NCBI GenBank assembly: GCA_963798435.1
Contig: CAWCTF010000008.1
Coordinates: 434,001-498,000, forward strand
DNA: 64,000 nucleotides
Direction of reading: 5' to 3'
Origin: JALHST01 sp963798435
GTDB lineage: Bacteria; Bacteroidota; Bacteroidia; Flavobacteriales; Flavobacteriaceae
Shown here one piece after another: positions 18,845 through 26,875 of the stretch (the stretch's first letter is position 1; each line of letters opens with the position of its first letter). The position numbers and the translations under genes are program-made. The notes beneath the pieces are model-generated. The model was not told the DNA's origin and ran no database searches. It saw only the letters and a list, made by a program, of their open reading frames with translations.

Positions 18845-19744
18845 ATGAAAACTGCGATCGGAACGGCAAAAAGTACCTCATGGGTCCAGATTTATGCTGA
18901 TTTTAAGGAGATAACCAAGGCAAGGTTGGCAATTAGTGTGGTTTTCTCGTCCATCGCCGGCTATTTGCTCGGTGCCGATACCGTTGAAACCACATCACTT
19001 TTACTTCTTTTTTTTGGAGGTTATTGTATGGTAGGGGCCTCTAATGCCTACAATCAAATTCTTGAAAAGGATTTGGATGCCCTTATGAACCGTACCATGA
19101 ATCGGCCCATCCCCTCTGGGAGAATGTCGGTGAAAACGGCTTTGACCATTGCGGTCGTATTGACGGTATTGGGAGTGGGTCTCCTGTATATCCTGAATCC
19201 CAAGACAGCGATGTTTGGGGCCATATCTATTTTTTTATATACCAGTGTCTATACCCCGCTTAAGACAAAGACACCGCTTTCGGTATTTGTTGGAGCTTTT
19301 CCGGGAGCGATTCCTTTTATGCTTGGATGGGTGGCCGCAACTAATGATTTTGGCATCGAACCTGGGACCTTGTTTATGATACAATTTTTTTGGCAGTTTC
19401 CCCATTTTTGGGCATTGGCATGGATGCTCGATACCGATTATAAAAAAGGGGGATTCAAAATGTTGCCTACCGGAAAAAAGGATAAAGGTACCGCCCTACA
19501 AATCATTATGTATACCATTTGGATGATGGTCGCTTCTATCATGCCGGTATTCGGTATTACAGGAAGATTACATCTATCTTTGGTCGCTGCCATTGTGGTC
19601 TTTATGTTAGGCCTGATCATGCTGATCTTTGCCTTCCGGCTTTATGAGAAACAAGATAATGTCTCAGCTAGAAAATTAATGTTGGCCAGTGTAAGCTATA
19701 TTACATTGATGCAAATCGTATATGTAATCGACAAATTTATTTAA
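18845..19744 (+). CDS. cyoE: Protohaem IX farnesyltransferase (haem O synthase)
   Basis: An integral membrane UbiA-family prenyltransferase that farnesylates haem b to haem o for the terminal oxidase. The 299 residues carry the prenyl-diphosphate binding motif NAYNQILEKDLDALMNRT (the NxxxD...D pattern) and a second acidic motif DTDYKKGGFKMLP, with about eight hydrophobic helices. The ATG at 18845 follows a good promoter; the longer in-frame extension would cross that promoter and is rejected. It heads a block of oxidase genes, with the next gene starting 6 bp after its stop. Confidence 0.95.
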   Translation: MKTAIGTAKSTSWVQIYADFKEITKARLAISVVFSSIAGYLLGADTVETTSLLLLFFGGYCMVGASNAYNQILEKDLDALMNRTMNRPIPSGRMSVKTALTIAVVLTVLGVGLLYILNPKTAMFGAISIFLYTSVYTPLKTKTPLSVFVGAFPGAIPFMLGWVAATNDFGIEPGTLFMIQFFWQFPHFWALAWMLDTDYKKGGFKMLPTGKKDKGTALQIIMYTIWMMVASIMPVFGITGRLHLSLVAAIVVFMLGLIMLIFAFRLYEKQDNVSARKLMLASVSYITLMQIVYVIDKFI

Positions 19745-19750
19745 CACACT

Positions 19751-20332
19751 ATGGATTTAACGCAAGGTACTGACCAGGAAAAAAATGACAGGGCGAAAAA
19801 AATGATGCTCTGGTTTGGCATTGCAAGCCTGCTAATGGCATTTGCTGGGTGGACGAGCGCATATATCGTTAGCAGTACCCGTGAAGATTGGATACACGAA
19901 TTTACCTTGCCCACTTCATTTTATCTTAGTAGTCTGGTTATCATTGCAAGTAGCATCACCTATATTTTGGCTAAAAAGGCGGTCAAGGAAAGCAAAACAA
20001 AGGGTGCGACCAACTGGTTATGGGCAACATTGGTACTAGGGATTGCATTCATCGTATTGCAAATCAATGGTTTTTCGCAAATGGTTGCCCTGGGATACTA
20101 TTTTACAGGACCGACCAGCAATATTAAAATGTCCTATATCTTTTTAATAGCCATGGTGCATATCGTGCACGTACTTGCCGGTATTATTTCATTGCTTGTG
20201 GTGATTCGAAATGAAATTAAAGGAAATTATACCCCGAACGAAATGCTAGGGCTCTCTATGGGGGCAACTTTCTGGCATTTTTTAGATTTCCTTTGGCTCT
20301 ATTTGATGATTTTTATGATGTTGGTAAAGTAA
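19751..20332 (+). CDS. Haem-copper oxidase subunit III family protein (first copy)
   Basis: A 193-residue membrane protein with about five transmembrane helices, resembling short cytochrome c oxidase/quinol oxidase subunit III. Family features include WTSAYIVSST in the first helix, FYLSSLVI in the second, and the C-terminal helix pair with HIVHVLAGI and FWHFLDFLWLYL. It begins 6 bp after cyoE and so is probably translated from the same message. A second, longer subunit III gene follows, a common arrangement in Bacteroidota. It is an accessory subunit around the catalytic CoxA, which is not in this window. Confidence 0.92.
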   Translation: MDLTQGTDQEKNDRAKKMMLWFGIASLLMAFAGWTSAYIVSSTREDWIHEFTLPTSFYLSSLVIIASSITYILAKKAVKESKTKGATNWLWATLVLGIAFIVLQINGFSQMVALGYYFTGPTSNIKMSYIFLIAMVHIVHVLAGIISLLVVIRNEIKGNYTPNEMLGLSMGATFWHFLDFLWLYLMIFMMLVK

Positions 20333-20369
20333 TATTTTTGAATAATTTAGGTTTTGATGATTTATCCCT

Positions 20370-20398
20370 TTTGAATAGTCGAAAAAAATGTAAATTTG
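20370..20398 (+). promoter_or_regulatory. Internal promoter for the second subunit III gene
   Basis: TTTG at 20370-20373 and TAAATTTG at 20391-20398 are 17 bp apart, matching the Bacteroidota consensus at the short end of its spacing. The predicted start lies about 26 bp before the ATG at 20429. It could uncouple the second cox3 from cyoE. Confidence 0.6.
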
Positions 20399-20428
20399 TG
20401 CAACTTATAATCAACCTTTAGACTTTAT

Positions 20429-21403
20429 ATGGATTCTACGGTAACAACAGCTACAAATGAAAGCGTTTGGGGAGGTGGCAACCAGCCCTTGGGAGCGAGT
20501 TATGGTAAGTTGATGATGTGGTTCTTCCTCGTATCCGATGCCCTTACTTTTTCAGGTTTTTTAGCTTCCTATGGTTTTTCCAGGTTCAAATTCATCGAAA
20601 TATGGCCCATTGCCGAGCTGGTATTTACCCACGTACCTTTTTTTCACGGTAACTACCCCTTATATTATGTTGCTTTCATGACCTTTATTTTGATCATGTC
20701 GTCAGTAACCATGGTATTGGCCGTTGATGCCGGACACAAAATGCAACAGACCCGTGTTATTTGGTATATGTTCCTAACTATTATAGGTGGTGCCATTTTC
20801 GTCGGTTCCCAAGCCTGGGAATGGTCGACCTTTATACGGGGTGACTATGGTGCCCTAGAGACCAAGGGCGGCCGGATTCTGCAATTTGTAAAAGCCGATA
20901 CAGGGGAACGAGTGGCCTTGGCCGATTTTGCTAAAAACATACCCAGTGAACGCGAAGACCTTAAAAGGGATAAGGGACTTTGGTTTCAATCCGAAGGCTA
21001 CCTTCCTTCCCGTTCTGTTGAAGAAGTGGTCGAAGGCTTTACGGCGAATCCGAATATTCTGATACGCACCGAGACCATCAATGAAGATAATCATAAGGTC
21101 GTATTGACCCGAGAGGAATCACTGAATAAAATCAAGGATGCCGCCCAAGTCGTTGAAGGCGCCAATTTGATACACAATGAATATGGTAGCCGGTTGTTCG
21201 CTGATTTCTTCTTCTTTATTACAGGATTCCATGGTTTTCACGTATTCTCCGGGGTCTTGATCAATATTATCATTTTCTTCAATGTGATCCTGGGTACCTA
21301 TGAGCGCCGTGGACATTATGAAATGGTTGAAAAAGTAGGGCTGTATTGGCACTTTGTAGATTTAGTATGGGTATTCGTATTTACGTTCTTTTATCTGGTA
21401 TAG
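20429..21403 (+). CDS. Cytochrome c oxidase subunit III (second, long copy)
   Basis: A 324-residue membrane subunit of the haem-copper oxidase. Typical subunit III elements are GASYGKLMMWFFLVSDALTF-type residues in helix 1, QAWEWSTFIRGDYG, FFFFITGFHGFHVFSG and the final YWHFVDLVWVFVF. Between the QAWEW helix and the FHGFH helix is a hydrophilic insertion of roughly 100 residues (about 145-245). It contains charged stretches and no membrane segment, and such insertions occur in Bacteroidota homologues. It has its own promoter and is followed by the subunit IV-like gene. Confidence 0.93.
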   Translation: MDSTVTTATNESVWGGGNQPLGASYGKLMMWFFLVSDALTFSGFLASYGFSRFKFIEIWPIAELVFTHVPFFHGNYPLYYVAFMTFILIMSSVTMVLAVDAGHKMQQTRVIWYMFLTIIGGAIFVGSQAWEWSTFIRGDYGALETKGGRILQFVKADTGERVALADFAKNIPSEREDLKRDKGLWFQSEGYLPSRSVEEVVEGFTANPNILIRTETINEDNHKVVLTREESLNKIKDAAQVVEGANLIHNEYGSRLFADFFFFITGFHGFHVFSGVLINIIIFFNVILGTYERRGHYEMVEKVGLYWHFVDLVWVFVFTFFYLV

Positions 21404-21469
21404 ACCTTTTAAATGCAAGTTCGAACCCTGCACGGATCTTTTGAATTATGACATTAAGAATTATTTAGC

Positions 21470-21853
21470 ATGGCACACGCACAAAAACTGGAAATCTTTA
21501 GGGGATTATTGAAATTCAAGACCAATGTCCAAAAAATCTGGGCGGTATTGATTTTTTTGACGGTCGTTACAACCATCGAAGTAGCCTTGGGTATTATAAA
21601 ACCACATGCCTTGACCCACTCCCATTTTTTAGGTATGAAGGTGTTGAACTGGATCTTCATTACGTTGACCTTGGTAAAAGCCTACTATATTGCTTGGGAC
21701 TTTATGCACCTTAGGGATGAAAAGAGTTCGTTGCGCCGGGCCATTGTCTGGACCCCGATTTTTTTGGTGCTCTATCTGATTTTTATTTTACTTTTTGAAG
21801 CCGACTATATTTACAATGTCTTTAAGTATGGTTTTGTAAAATGGAATTTCTAG
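21470..21853 (+). CDS. Cytochrome c oxidase subunit IV family protein
   Basis: A 127-residue protein with three to four transmembrane helices of the prokaryotic subunit IV (CyoD/CtaF-like) type. Recognisable parts are VVTTIEVALGI in the first helix, the second helix NWIFITLTLVKAYYIAWDFMHL, and the third FLVLYLIFILLFEADY. It closes the oxidase block and is followed by a hairpin terminator. Its role is structural or in assembly, not catalytic. Confidence 0.88.
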   Translation: MAHAQKLEIFRGLLKFKTNVQKIWAVLIFLTVVTTIEVALGIIKPHALTHSHFLGMKVLNWIFITLTLVKAYYIAWDFMHLRDEKSSLRRAIVWTPIFLVLYLIFILLFEADYIYNVFKYGFVKWNF

Positions 21854-21886
21854 AGGCAGCAAATCATTTAAAATTAACAGCAATAT

Positions 21887-21914
21887 AAGACGGTAAAAGT
21901 GCCGTCTTTTTTAT
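21887..21914 (+). terminator. Terminator of the oxidase block
   Basis: A 7-bp stem (AAGACGG with CCGTCTT) around an 8-nt loop runs into a T-rich tail. TATTTTTG at 21912-21919 overlaps the tail and could act as the -7 element of the following gene. Confidence 0.75.
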
Positions 21915-21951
21915 TTTTGCCTGTGTCATCGATTCGGCGTATATAAATCCC

Positions 21952-22590
21952 ATGAAGAAAATCTTTGTCTTGGTTGTATTATTTGTTTTGCCGATCGTAG
22001 CGTATCTATTCTTTGCTTCGGGGGTCACTAATTTTGGTAGACTTCCCGTACTGACCCAAAAAGTAGCAGGCATACCGAATAACGACGCCTCGATAAGTTT
22101 TAATGATAAAATAACGGTATTGGGATTTTTGGGGAAGGAAGTGGCCCAGAAAAAAGGGAATGCCTTTAACCTCAATGAAAAAATATACAAACGTTTTCAG
22201 GACTTTGATGATTTTCAGTTCATCATGGTGATGCCCGAAGGGACCGAAGTAGCGGTCGAGGCCCTGAAAAAAGAATTGGGTACGCTGTCGACCATTGATA
22301 AGTGGCATTTTGTTTTTCTGCCTGATTCGAGCATCCGCGATTTATTTCAATCGTTAGGAACCAATCTGGCCCTTGACGGGAATCTGGCGACGTCTTATGT
22401 ATTTTTAATTGATAAGAACCAGGCACTACGCGGAAGGACCGATGACGAGGATCTAGGTACGAAATATGGCTTCGATACCAATTCGGTTGCTGACCTGCAT
22501 AATAAGATGATCGATGATGTAAAAATCATATTGGCCGAATATCGATTGGCCTTGAAAAGAAACAATTCAAAATTAAAAACGAAGGTATGA
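21952..22590 (+). CDS. Membrane-anchored thioredoxin-fold-like protein lacking active cysteines, SCO1 neighbour
   Basis: A 212-residue protein with an N-terminal membrane anchor (about 4-22) and a periplasmic domain. The overall pattern resembles the SCO/thioredoxin fold (ITVLGFLGKEV, FQFIMVMPEG, HFVFLPDSS, SYVFLIDKNQALRGR), but no CxxxC motif exists, so a redox or copper-binding role like that of SCO1 is unlikely. The last codons overlap the ATG of the true SCO gene by 4 bp, which suggests coupled translation and a shared function in oxidase assembly. I know of no assigned function. Confidence 0.75.
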   Translation: MKKIFVLVVLFVLPIVAYLFFASGVTNFGRLPVLTQKVAGIPNNDASISFNDKITVLGFLGKEVAQKKGNAFNLNEKIYKRFQDFDDFQFIMVMPEGTEVAVEALKKELGTLSTIDKWHFVFLPDSSIRDLFQSLGTNLALDGNLATSYVFLIDKNQALRGRTDDEDLGTKYGFDTNSVADLHNKMIDDVKIILAEYRLALKRNNSKLKTKV

Positions 22591-23312
22591 GGAACAAGTA
22601 CTCCTATATTTGGATCTCATTGATAGTGTTGATATTCGGGATTATTTTTATTCCGAGGATCATCGAAAGACTGCAGAACGGTACCGTAGTACAAAATGAC
22701 CGAATGAGCGTAAAGGACAAAAACCAGGTCCTGGCGTATGTGCTTTTAAACGGGGAGAAGAAAAAAGTACCCTCCTTCGAATTTACCGATCAGGACAGTC
22801 TATTGATTACCGATAACGATTATAAGGGCAAAGTATTTGTAGTTGAATTTTTCTTCACTTCCTGTCCATCCATATGTCCTTTAATGACCGATAATTTGGT
22901 ATCGGTTCAAAACGAATTCGCGCAACGGGATGATTTCGGGATTGCTTCTTTTTCAATTACCCCTGAATATGATACCCCTGCGGTTTTAAAGGAATATGCC
23001 GAAGAACATGGTATTACTGATATCGATTGGCATTTGATGACCGGCGATCCTGCGAAAATATTTGAACTGGCGAATGCCGGTTTCAATATCTACGCCGCGC
23101 AAGCATCCGATGTGCCGGGCGGCTTTGAACATTCCGGATTATTTGCCTTGGTCGATAAAAATGGGTACCTACGCTCACGTGTTGATGATTATGGCAATCC
23201 CATTGTATATTATAGAGGGTCGATACCCGAGGCACAGGGCAAAAACGATATCGGGGAGCAGGAGCAAATTGGTGAATTAAAGGAAGACATTAAAAAATTA
23301 TTGCAGGAATAA
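22587..23312 (+). CDS. SCO1/SenC family copper chaperone
   Basis: Delivers copper to, or reduces cysteines of, the CuA centre during cytochrome oxidase assembly. The protein is 241 residues with an N-terminal anchor (about 7-24). The copper-binding CxxxC is C93 and C97 in FTSCPSICPLM, and the partner histidine is in FEHSGLFALVDKNG. It overlaps the preceding gene by 4 bp, and its stop is 1 bp before the DUF420 start, so the three genes form a tight translational unit downstream of the oxidase genes. Confidence 0.95.
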   Translation: MRNKYSYIWISLIVLIFGIIFIPRIIERLQNGTVVQNDRMSVKDKNQVLAYVLLNGEKKKVPSFEFTDQDSLLITDNDYKGKVFVVEFFFTSCPSICPLMTDNLVSVQNEFAQRDDFGIASFSITPEYDTPAVLKEYAEEHGITDIDWHLMTGDPAKIFELANAGFNIYAAQASDVPGGFEHSGLFALVDKNGYLRSRVDDYGNPIVYYRGSIPEAQGKNDIGEQEQIGELKEDIKKLLQE

Positions 23313-23313
23313 G

Positions 23314-23847
23314 ATGGATGTAATAACCCTGAAGGAAAAAAAATTCAATCGCTTGATTACGGTAATTTCAATTATAGTTCCCGTTGCGGTTGCCGTACTC
23401 TTTGGCGTAAAGATTCCCAATGTAGAACGTTTAGGGTTTCTACCACCTATTTATGCTGCCATCAATGGCGTAACGGCGCTACTTTTGCTCTTTGCGCTGT
23501 GGGCTATAAAAAACGGGAAACGAACAGTGCATCAAAATTTAATGACCACGTGCATCGGGCTGTCCCTATTGTTTTTAATACTATATATTGCCTATCACAG
23601 TACTTCCGAATCAACCACATTCGGGGGGGAGGGCCTCATCAAATATGTGTATTATTTTATATTGATTTCGCACATCGCTCTGTCAATCGTCATTATCCCT
23701 CTAGTTTTAAAGACCTATGCGAGGGCCTATTTGGGTAAATTTGAAGGCCACAGGAAATTGGCACGAATTACATTTCCAATTTGGCTCTATGTGGCCGTAT
23801 CGGGGGTAGTGGTTTATCTGATGATTTCACCGTATTATCCACAGTAA
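23314..23847 (+). CDS. DUF420 membrane protein (CtaM-like)
   Basis: A 177-residue membrane protein with five predicted helices matching the DUF420 family. Homologues in Bacillus/Staphylococcus (CtaM/YozB) support assembly of haem-copper oxidases. Conserved-looking histidines are in HQNLMTTCI, YIAYHSTS, ISHIALS and EGHRKLAR, plausible haem or metal contacts. It starts 1 bp after the SCO1 stop. Context fully supports an oxidase maturation role, though in this phylum that is inference. Confidence 0.88.
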   Translation: MDVITLKEKKFNRLITVISIIVPVAVAVLFGVKIPNVERLGFLPPIYAAINGVTALLLLFALWAIKNGKRTVHQNLMTTCIGLSLLFLILYIAYHSTSESTTFGGEGLIKYVYYFILISHIALSIVIIPLVLKTYARAYLGKFEGHRKLARITFPIWLYVAVSGVVVYLMISPYYPQ

Positions 23848-23896
23848 TAAATTATAGAATCGGGTCGTCCATTTTGATAGCCCCATTACACGAAAA

Positions 23897-24112
23897 ATGA
23901 AACAAAGACAAATTATCTTCATACTTTCTATTGTGCTTTTGCTACCTCAATGGGGCGATGCCCAGTGTGCCATGTGCCGTGCCGTCCTGGAAAGTGGGGG
24001 AGATGTGAGTGCGGCCGAGGGTATCAATAATGGCATTGTGTATCTTATGGCCATCCCCTATATCTTAGTCGGAGGCTTATTTTATTTCGTCTACCGGAAA
24101 ATCAGGCAGTAA
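23897..24112 (+). CDS. Small exported CxxC protein with C-terminal membrane helix
   Basis: A 71-residue protein. A signal peptide or first helix (about 5-20) is followed directly by the motif CAMC (residues 24-27), a short Gly/Ala-rich segment, and one transmembrane helix ending in YRKIRQ. The predicted topology places the two cysteines on the periplasmic side close to the membrane. It sits 49 bp after DUF420 and is the last gene of the SCO/DUF420 group, which suggests a role in copper or thiol handling for oxidase assembly. I do not recognise a named family. Confidence 0.7.
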   Translation: MKQRQIIFILSIVLLLPQWGDAQCAMCRAVLESGGDVSAAEGINNGIVYLMAIPYILVGGLFYFVYRKIRQ

Positions 24113-24224
24113 CCCGCTACAAACTTTTTAACATATTTTAAGAGGTTTAAGTGTAACAAATGGGGGGTCTTTATAGTCTTATGGTTATACTTAGGTACAA
24201 CATTCATCAATCAATACCGACCAC

Positions 24225-25472
24225 ATGTTCGACATCGAAAGATGGCAGGAGATATTTGACACCATCCGCAAGAACAAATTGCGCACATTCCTTACGGGCC
24301 TCTCGGTGGCTTCCGGTATTTTTATCCTTGTGATCTTATTGGGTTTTGGTCAAGGCATGCAGAATGGCATTGCACAGGAATTCGAGGAAGATGCGAGCAA
24401 TCGGATCGGTGTTTGGACACAAGTGACCACCAAGGAATACAAGGGTCTGAATCCAGGCCGGCCCATACGTCTTCGCAACGATAACTACGCCTATCTTGAA
24501 GATAAATATCAAGATCAATTGGAGTATAAGTCGCCCAACTTCAGGGTCTTTAATGCCAGTATCAATTATAAGAAAGAATCGGGGGCCTACAGTGTTCAGG
24601 GAATTTCCCCAGAATACCAGTTCATCGAGAACGAGTTTATTTCGCAAGGGCGTTTCTTGAATTACAAAGACCATGAAAGTGTCTCGAAAGTAGCCGTTAT
24701 CAGTAATAAAATACGCAAAGAACTGCTTCAAAATGAAAAGGAACCCATCGGGAAAGAAGTAAAAATTGCCGATTTGAGTTTCCAGATCATAGGCATCTAT
24801 GGCGATAAAGGGGGCGATCGGGAAGAAGATCGAATCTATATTCCTTTAAGCACGGCGCAACGCGTATTCAATGGGGGCGATAGCTTGAACATGATGTTCT
24901 TTACCCTGAAGCCGGCTGCCACCTTCGAACAGACCTTGAAAGAATCAGTGCAGTTTACCGATGAGATGAAAACCTATCTTAAACAGGCACATACGGTAGC
25001 CCCCGATGACGAAAGTGCCATCCATACCTTTAATACCTTAGAGAATGTGCAGCGTTTTATGAACCTTATTGGGGGCATAAAATTTTTCTTTTGGTTTGTA
25101 GGGGTCTGTACGATTATTGCCGGAATCGTAGGCGTTAGTAATATCATGCTCATAATCGTGAAGGAAAGAACCCGTGAAATCGGCATTCGTAAGGCCTTAG
25201 GCGCAAAGCCTTGGTCGATTGTGGGCATGATCCTGCACGAAGCCGTATTTGTAACGGCGGTATCTGGTTTTGGCGGACTTATATTTAGTATGGGACTGCT
25301 TGAACTGGTAGGTCCGAATGTCAAAGTAGACTATGTCGTCAACCCCGCTATTGACTTTAATGTCGCTTTGACCATGGTATTCCTGCTCATTTTTGCAGGT
25401 ACCCTGGCGGGATTTTTCCCAGCCTGGCGCGCGGCCAAAATACGTCCCATCGAAGCATTGAAAGAAGAATAA
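24225..25472 (+). CDS. MacB-type ABC transporter permease (set A, first)
   Basis: A 415-residue permease with the MacB/LolE architecture. One N-terminal transmembrane helix (about 22-42, after the amphipathic IRKNKLRTFLTG) is followed by a large periplasmic MacB_PCD domain (about 50-275) and three C-terminal helices (FtsX domain, about 290-405). GVSNIMLIIVKERTREIGIRKALGA is the family cytoplasmic coupling region. It is followed by a second permease and a membrane fusion protein, but no ATPase gene is adjacent. The set closely parallels the one at 41-47 kb. Such exporters move peptides, macrolides or lipoproteins without crossing the lipid phase; the substrate is unknown. Confidence 0.93.
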   Translation: MFDIERWQEIFDTIRKNKLRTFLTGLSVASGIFILVILLGFGQGMQNGIAQEFEEDASNRIGVWTQVTTKEYKGLNPGRPIRLRNDNYAYLEDKYQDQLEYKSPNFRVFNASINYKKESGAYSVQGISPEYQFIENEFISQGRFLNYKDHESVSKVAVISNKIRKELLQNEKEPIGKEVKIADLSFQIIGIYGDKGGDREEDRIYIPLSTAQRVFNGGDSLNMMFFTLKPAATFEQTLKESVQFTDEMKTYLKQAHTVAPDDESAIHTFNTLENVQRFMNLIGGIKFFFWFVGVCTIIAGIVGVSNIMLIIVKERTREIGIRKALGAKPWSIVGMILHEAVFVTAVSGFGGLIFSMGLLELVGPNVKVDYVVNPAIDFNVALTMVFLLIFAGTLAGFFPAWRAAKIRPIEALKEE

Positions 25473-25499
25473 AGTACCAATAAAAGCGCAGAGAACAAA

Positions 25500-26759
25500 A
25501 TGTTTAGCAGAGACCGTTGGAACGAAATTTTACAGGTACTGACCACAAACTGGTTCAGGACGATTCTTACTGCCTTTGGTGTCTTTTGGGGCATTCTGAT
25601 TCTGATTATCTTATTGGCGGCCGGCAAGGGCCTTGAAAACGGGATACGTGCCGATTTTGGGGATATTGCTACGAATACCATGTTTATGTGGACGCAGAAA
25701 GCAACCAAAGCGTATAAGGGGCTGCCCAAAGACCGACAATTCAGTTATGATACGGGGGATGTGGCCGATATCTGGGAACAGGTAGATGGGCTCCGCTATG
25801 TATCACCCAGAAATCAGCTGGGGAGTTTTAGAGGGGTGAGTAATGTCATTCGAGGCCTCAAAACAGGTGCCTTCACCGTATATGGAGATTACCCCGAGAT
25901 TATTAAACAACAACCGATGGATATTACTTCGGGACGATTTTTGAATCAGTCGGATATCAATGAGAAACGCAAAGTCGCTGTAATCGGGGTCGATGTGAAA
26001 TCAAACATGTACGATCCCGGTGAGGAGGCCTTGGGAACCTATATCAAAATCAACAATGTCAATTTTATGGTAATCGGTACCTATAAAAAGAAGAACGCAG
26101 ACGGGGATGGAGAAAATGCACAAAAGGAAATATACGTGCCGTTTACGGCCTTTTCACAGGCATTCAATCGCGGGGATAAAGTAGGTTGGATGGCCATCAC
26201 TGCAGTTGATGAAGTACCGATTACCAGTATTAAACAACAGATTTTCAATATTGTAAAAGAAAACCATAGGATCCATCCCGATGATCAAAGGGCGATAGGG
26301 CACTTCGACCTGAACGAGCAGTTTCAGCGTGTTGTAAGCCTTTTTGGGGCACTAGAGCTTATTGCCTATTTTGTTGGCATCCTTGTTTTACTATCGGGCA
26401 TCATCGGGGTCAGCAATATTATGTTGATCGTTGTAAAGGAACGCACCAAAGAGATCGGAATCCGAAGGGCCCTGGGCGAGAGTCCGTGGTCGATTAAAAA
26501 GCAAATTTTGATGGAATCTATTTTTCTGACCATCATTTCAGGGATGGCGGGAATCGTGATGGGTGCTTTGGTAATTTATGGCATCAATTATATTTTGCAG
26601 GTTAGCGGGCCGGTGATGATGTTCATCAACCCCAATGTGAATCTAGGAGTAGTGACCATAGCCCTAATGATTTTGATAGTTTCAGGGCTGTTCGCAGGTT
26701 TTATTCCGGCAAATAGTGCGATAAAAGTGAGGCCCATTGAGGCCTTGAGAACCGATTGA
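25500..26759 (+). CDS. MacB-type ABC transporter permease (set A, second)
   Basis: A 419-residue paralogue of the previous gene with the same layout: an N-terminal helix after MFSRDRWNEILQ, a periplasmic MacB_PCD domain, and three C-terminal helices with the coupling motif GVSNIMLIVVKERTKEIGIRRALGE. It starts 27 bp after its neighbour's stop, so the two probably form a heterodimer from one operon. The membrane fusion protein follows after about 116 bp. Confidence 0.93.
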   Translation: MFSRDRWNEILQVLTTNWFRTILTAFGVFWGILILIILLAAGKGLENGIRADFGDIATNTMFMWTQKATKAYKGLPKDRQFSYDTGDVADIWEQVDGLRYVSPRNQLGSFRGVSNVIRGLKTGAFTVYGDYPEIIKQQPMDITSGRFLNQSDINEKRKVAVIGVDVKSNMYDPGEEALGTYIKINNVNFMVIGTYKKKNADGDGENAQKEIYVPFTAFSQAFNRGDKVGWMAITAVDEVPITSIKQQIFNIVKENHRIHPDDQRAIGHFDLNEQFQRVVSLFGALELIAYFVGILVLLSGIIGVSNIMLIVVKERTKEIGIRRALGESPWSIKKQILMESIFLTIISGMAGIVMGALVIYGINYILQVSGPVMMFINPNVNLGVVTIALMILIVSGLFAGFIPANSAIKVRPIEALRTD

Positions 26760-26875
26760 GTTCAAGAGAACAACGTGAATGAACCTAGTGTAGAAGGCCG
26801 ACTGAAAATTTGATGCCGTTACACAACATAGTATAAACAGAGCGATAAACAGCGATCCTAGTTAAAAACCAAAAC

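Noticed and set aside
21415..21431. tRNA T-arm-like sequence (GCAAG-TTCGAAC-CCTGC) between the subunit III and IV genes
   Set aside because: Only 66 bp separate the two genes, the stem has a mismatch, and no acceptor, D or anticodon arms can be drawn.
21912..21919. TATTTTTG as a firm promoter for the SCO group
   Set aside because: It overlaps the T tail of a terminator and has no -33 partner, so it is mentioned only as a possibility with the terminator.
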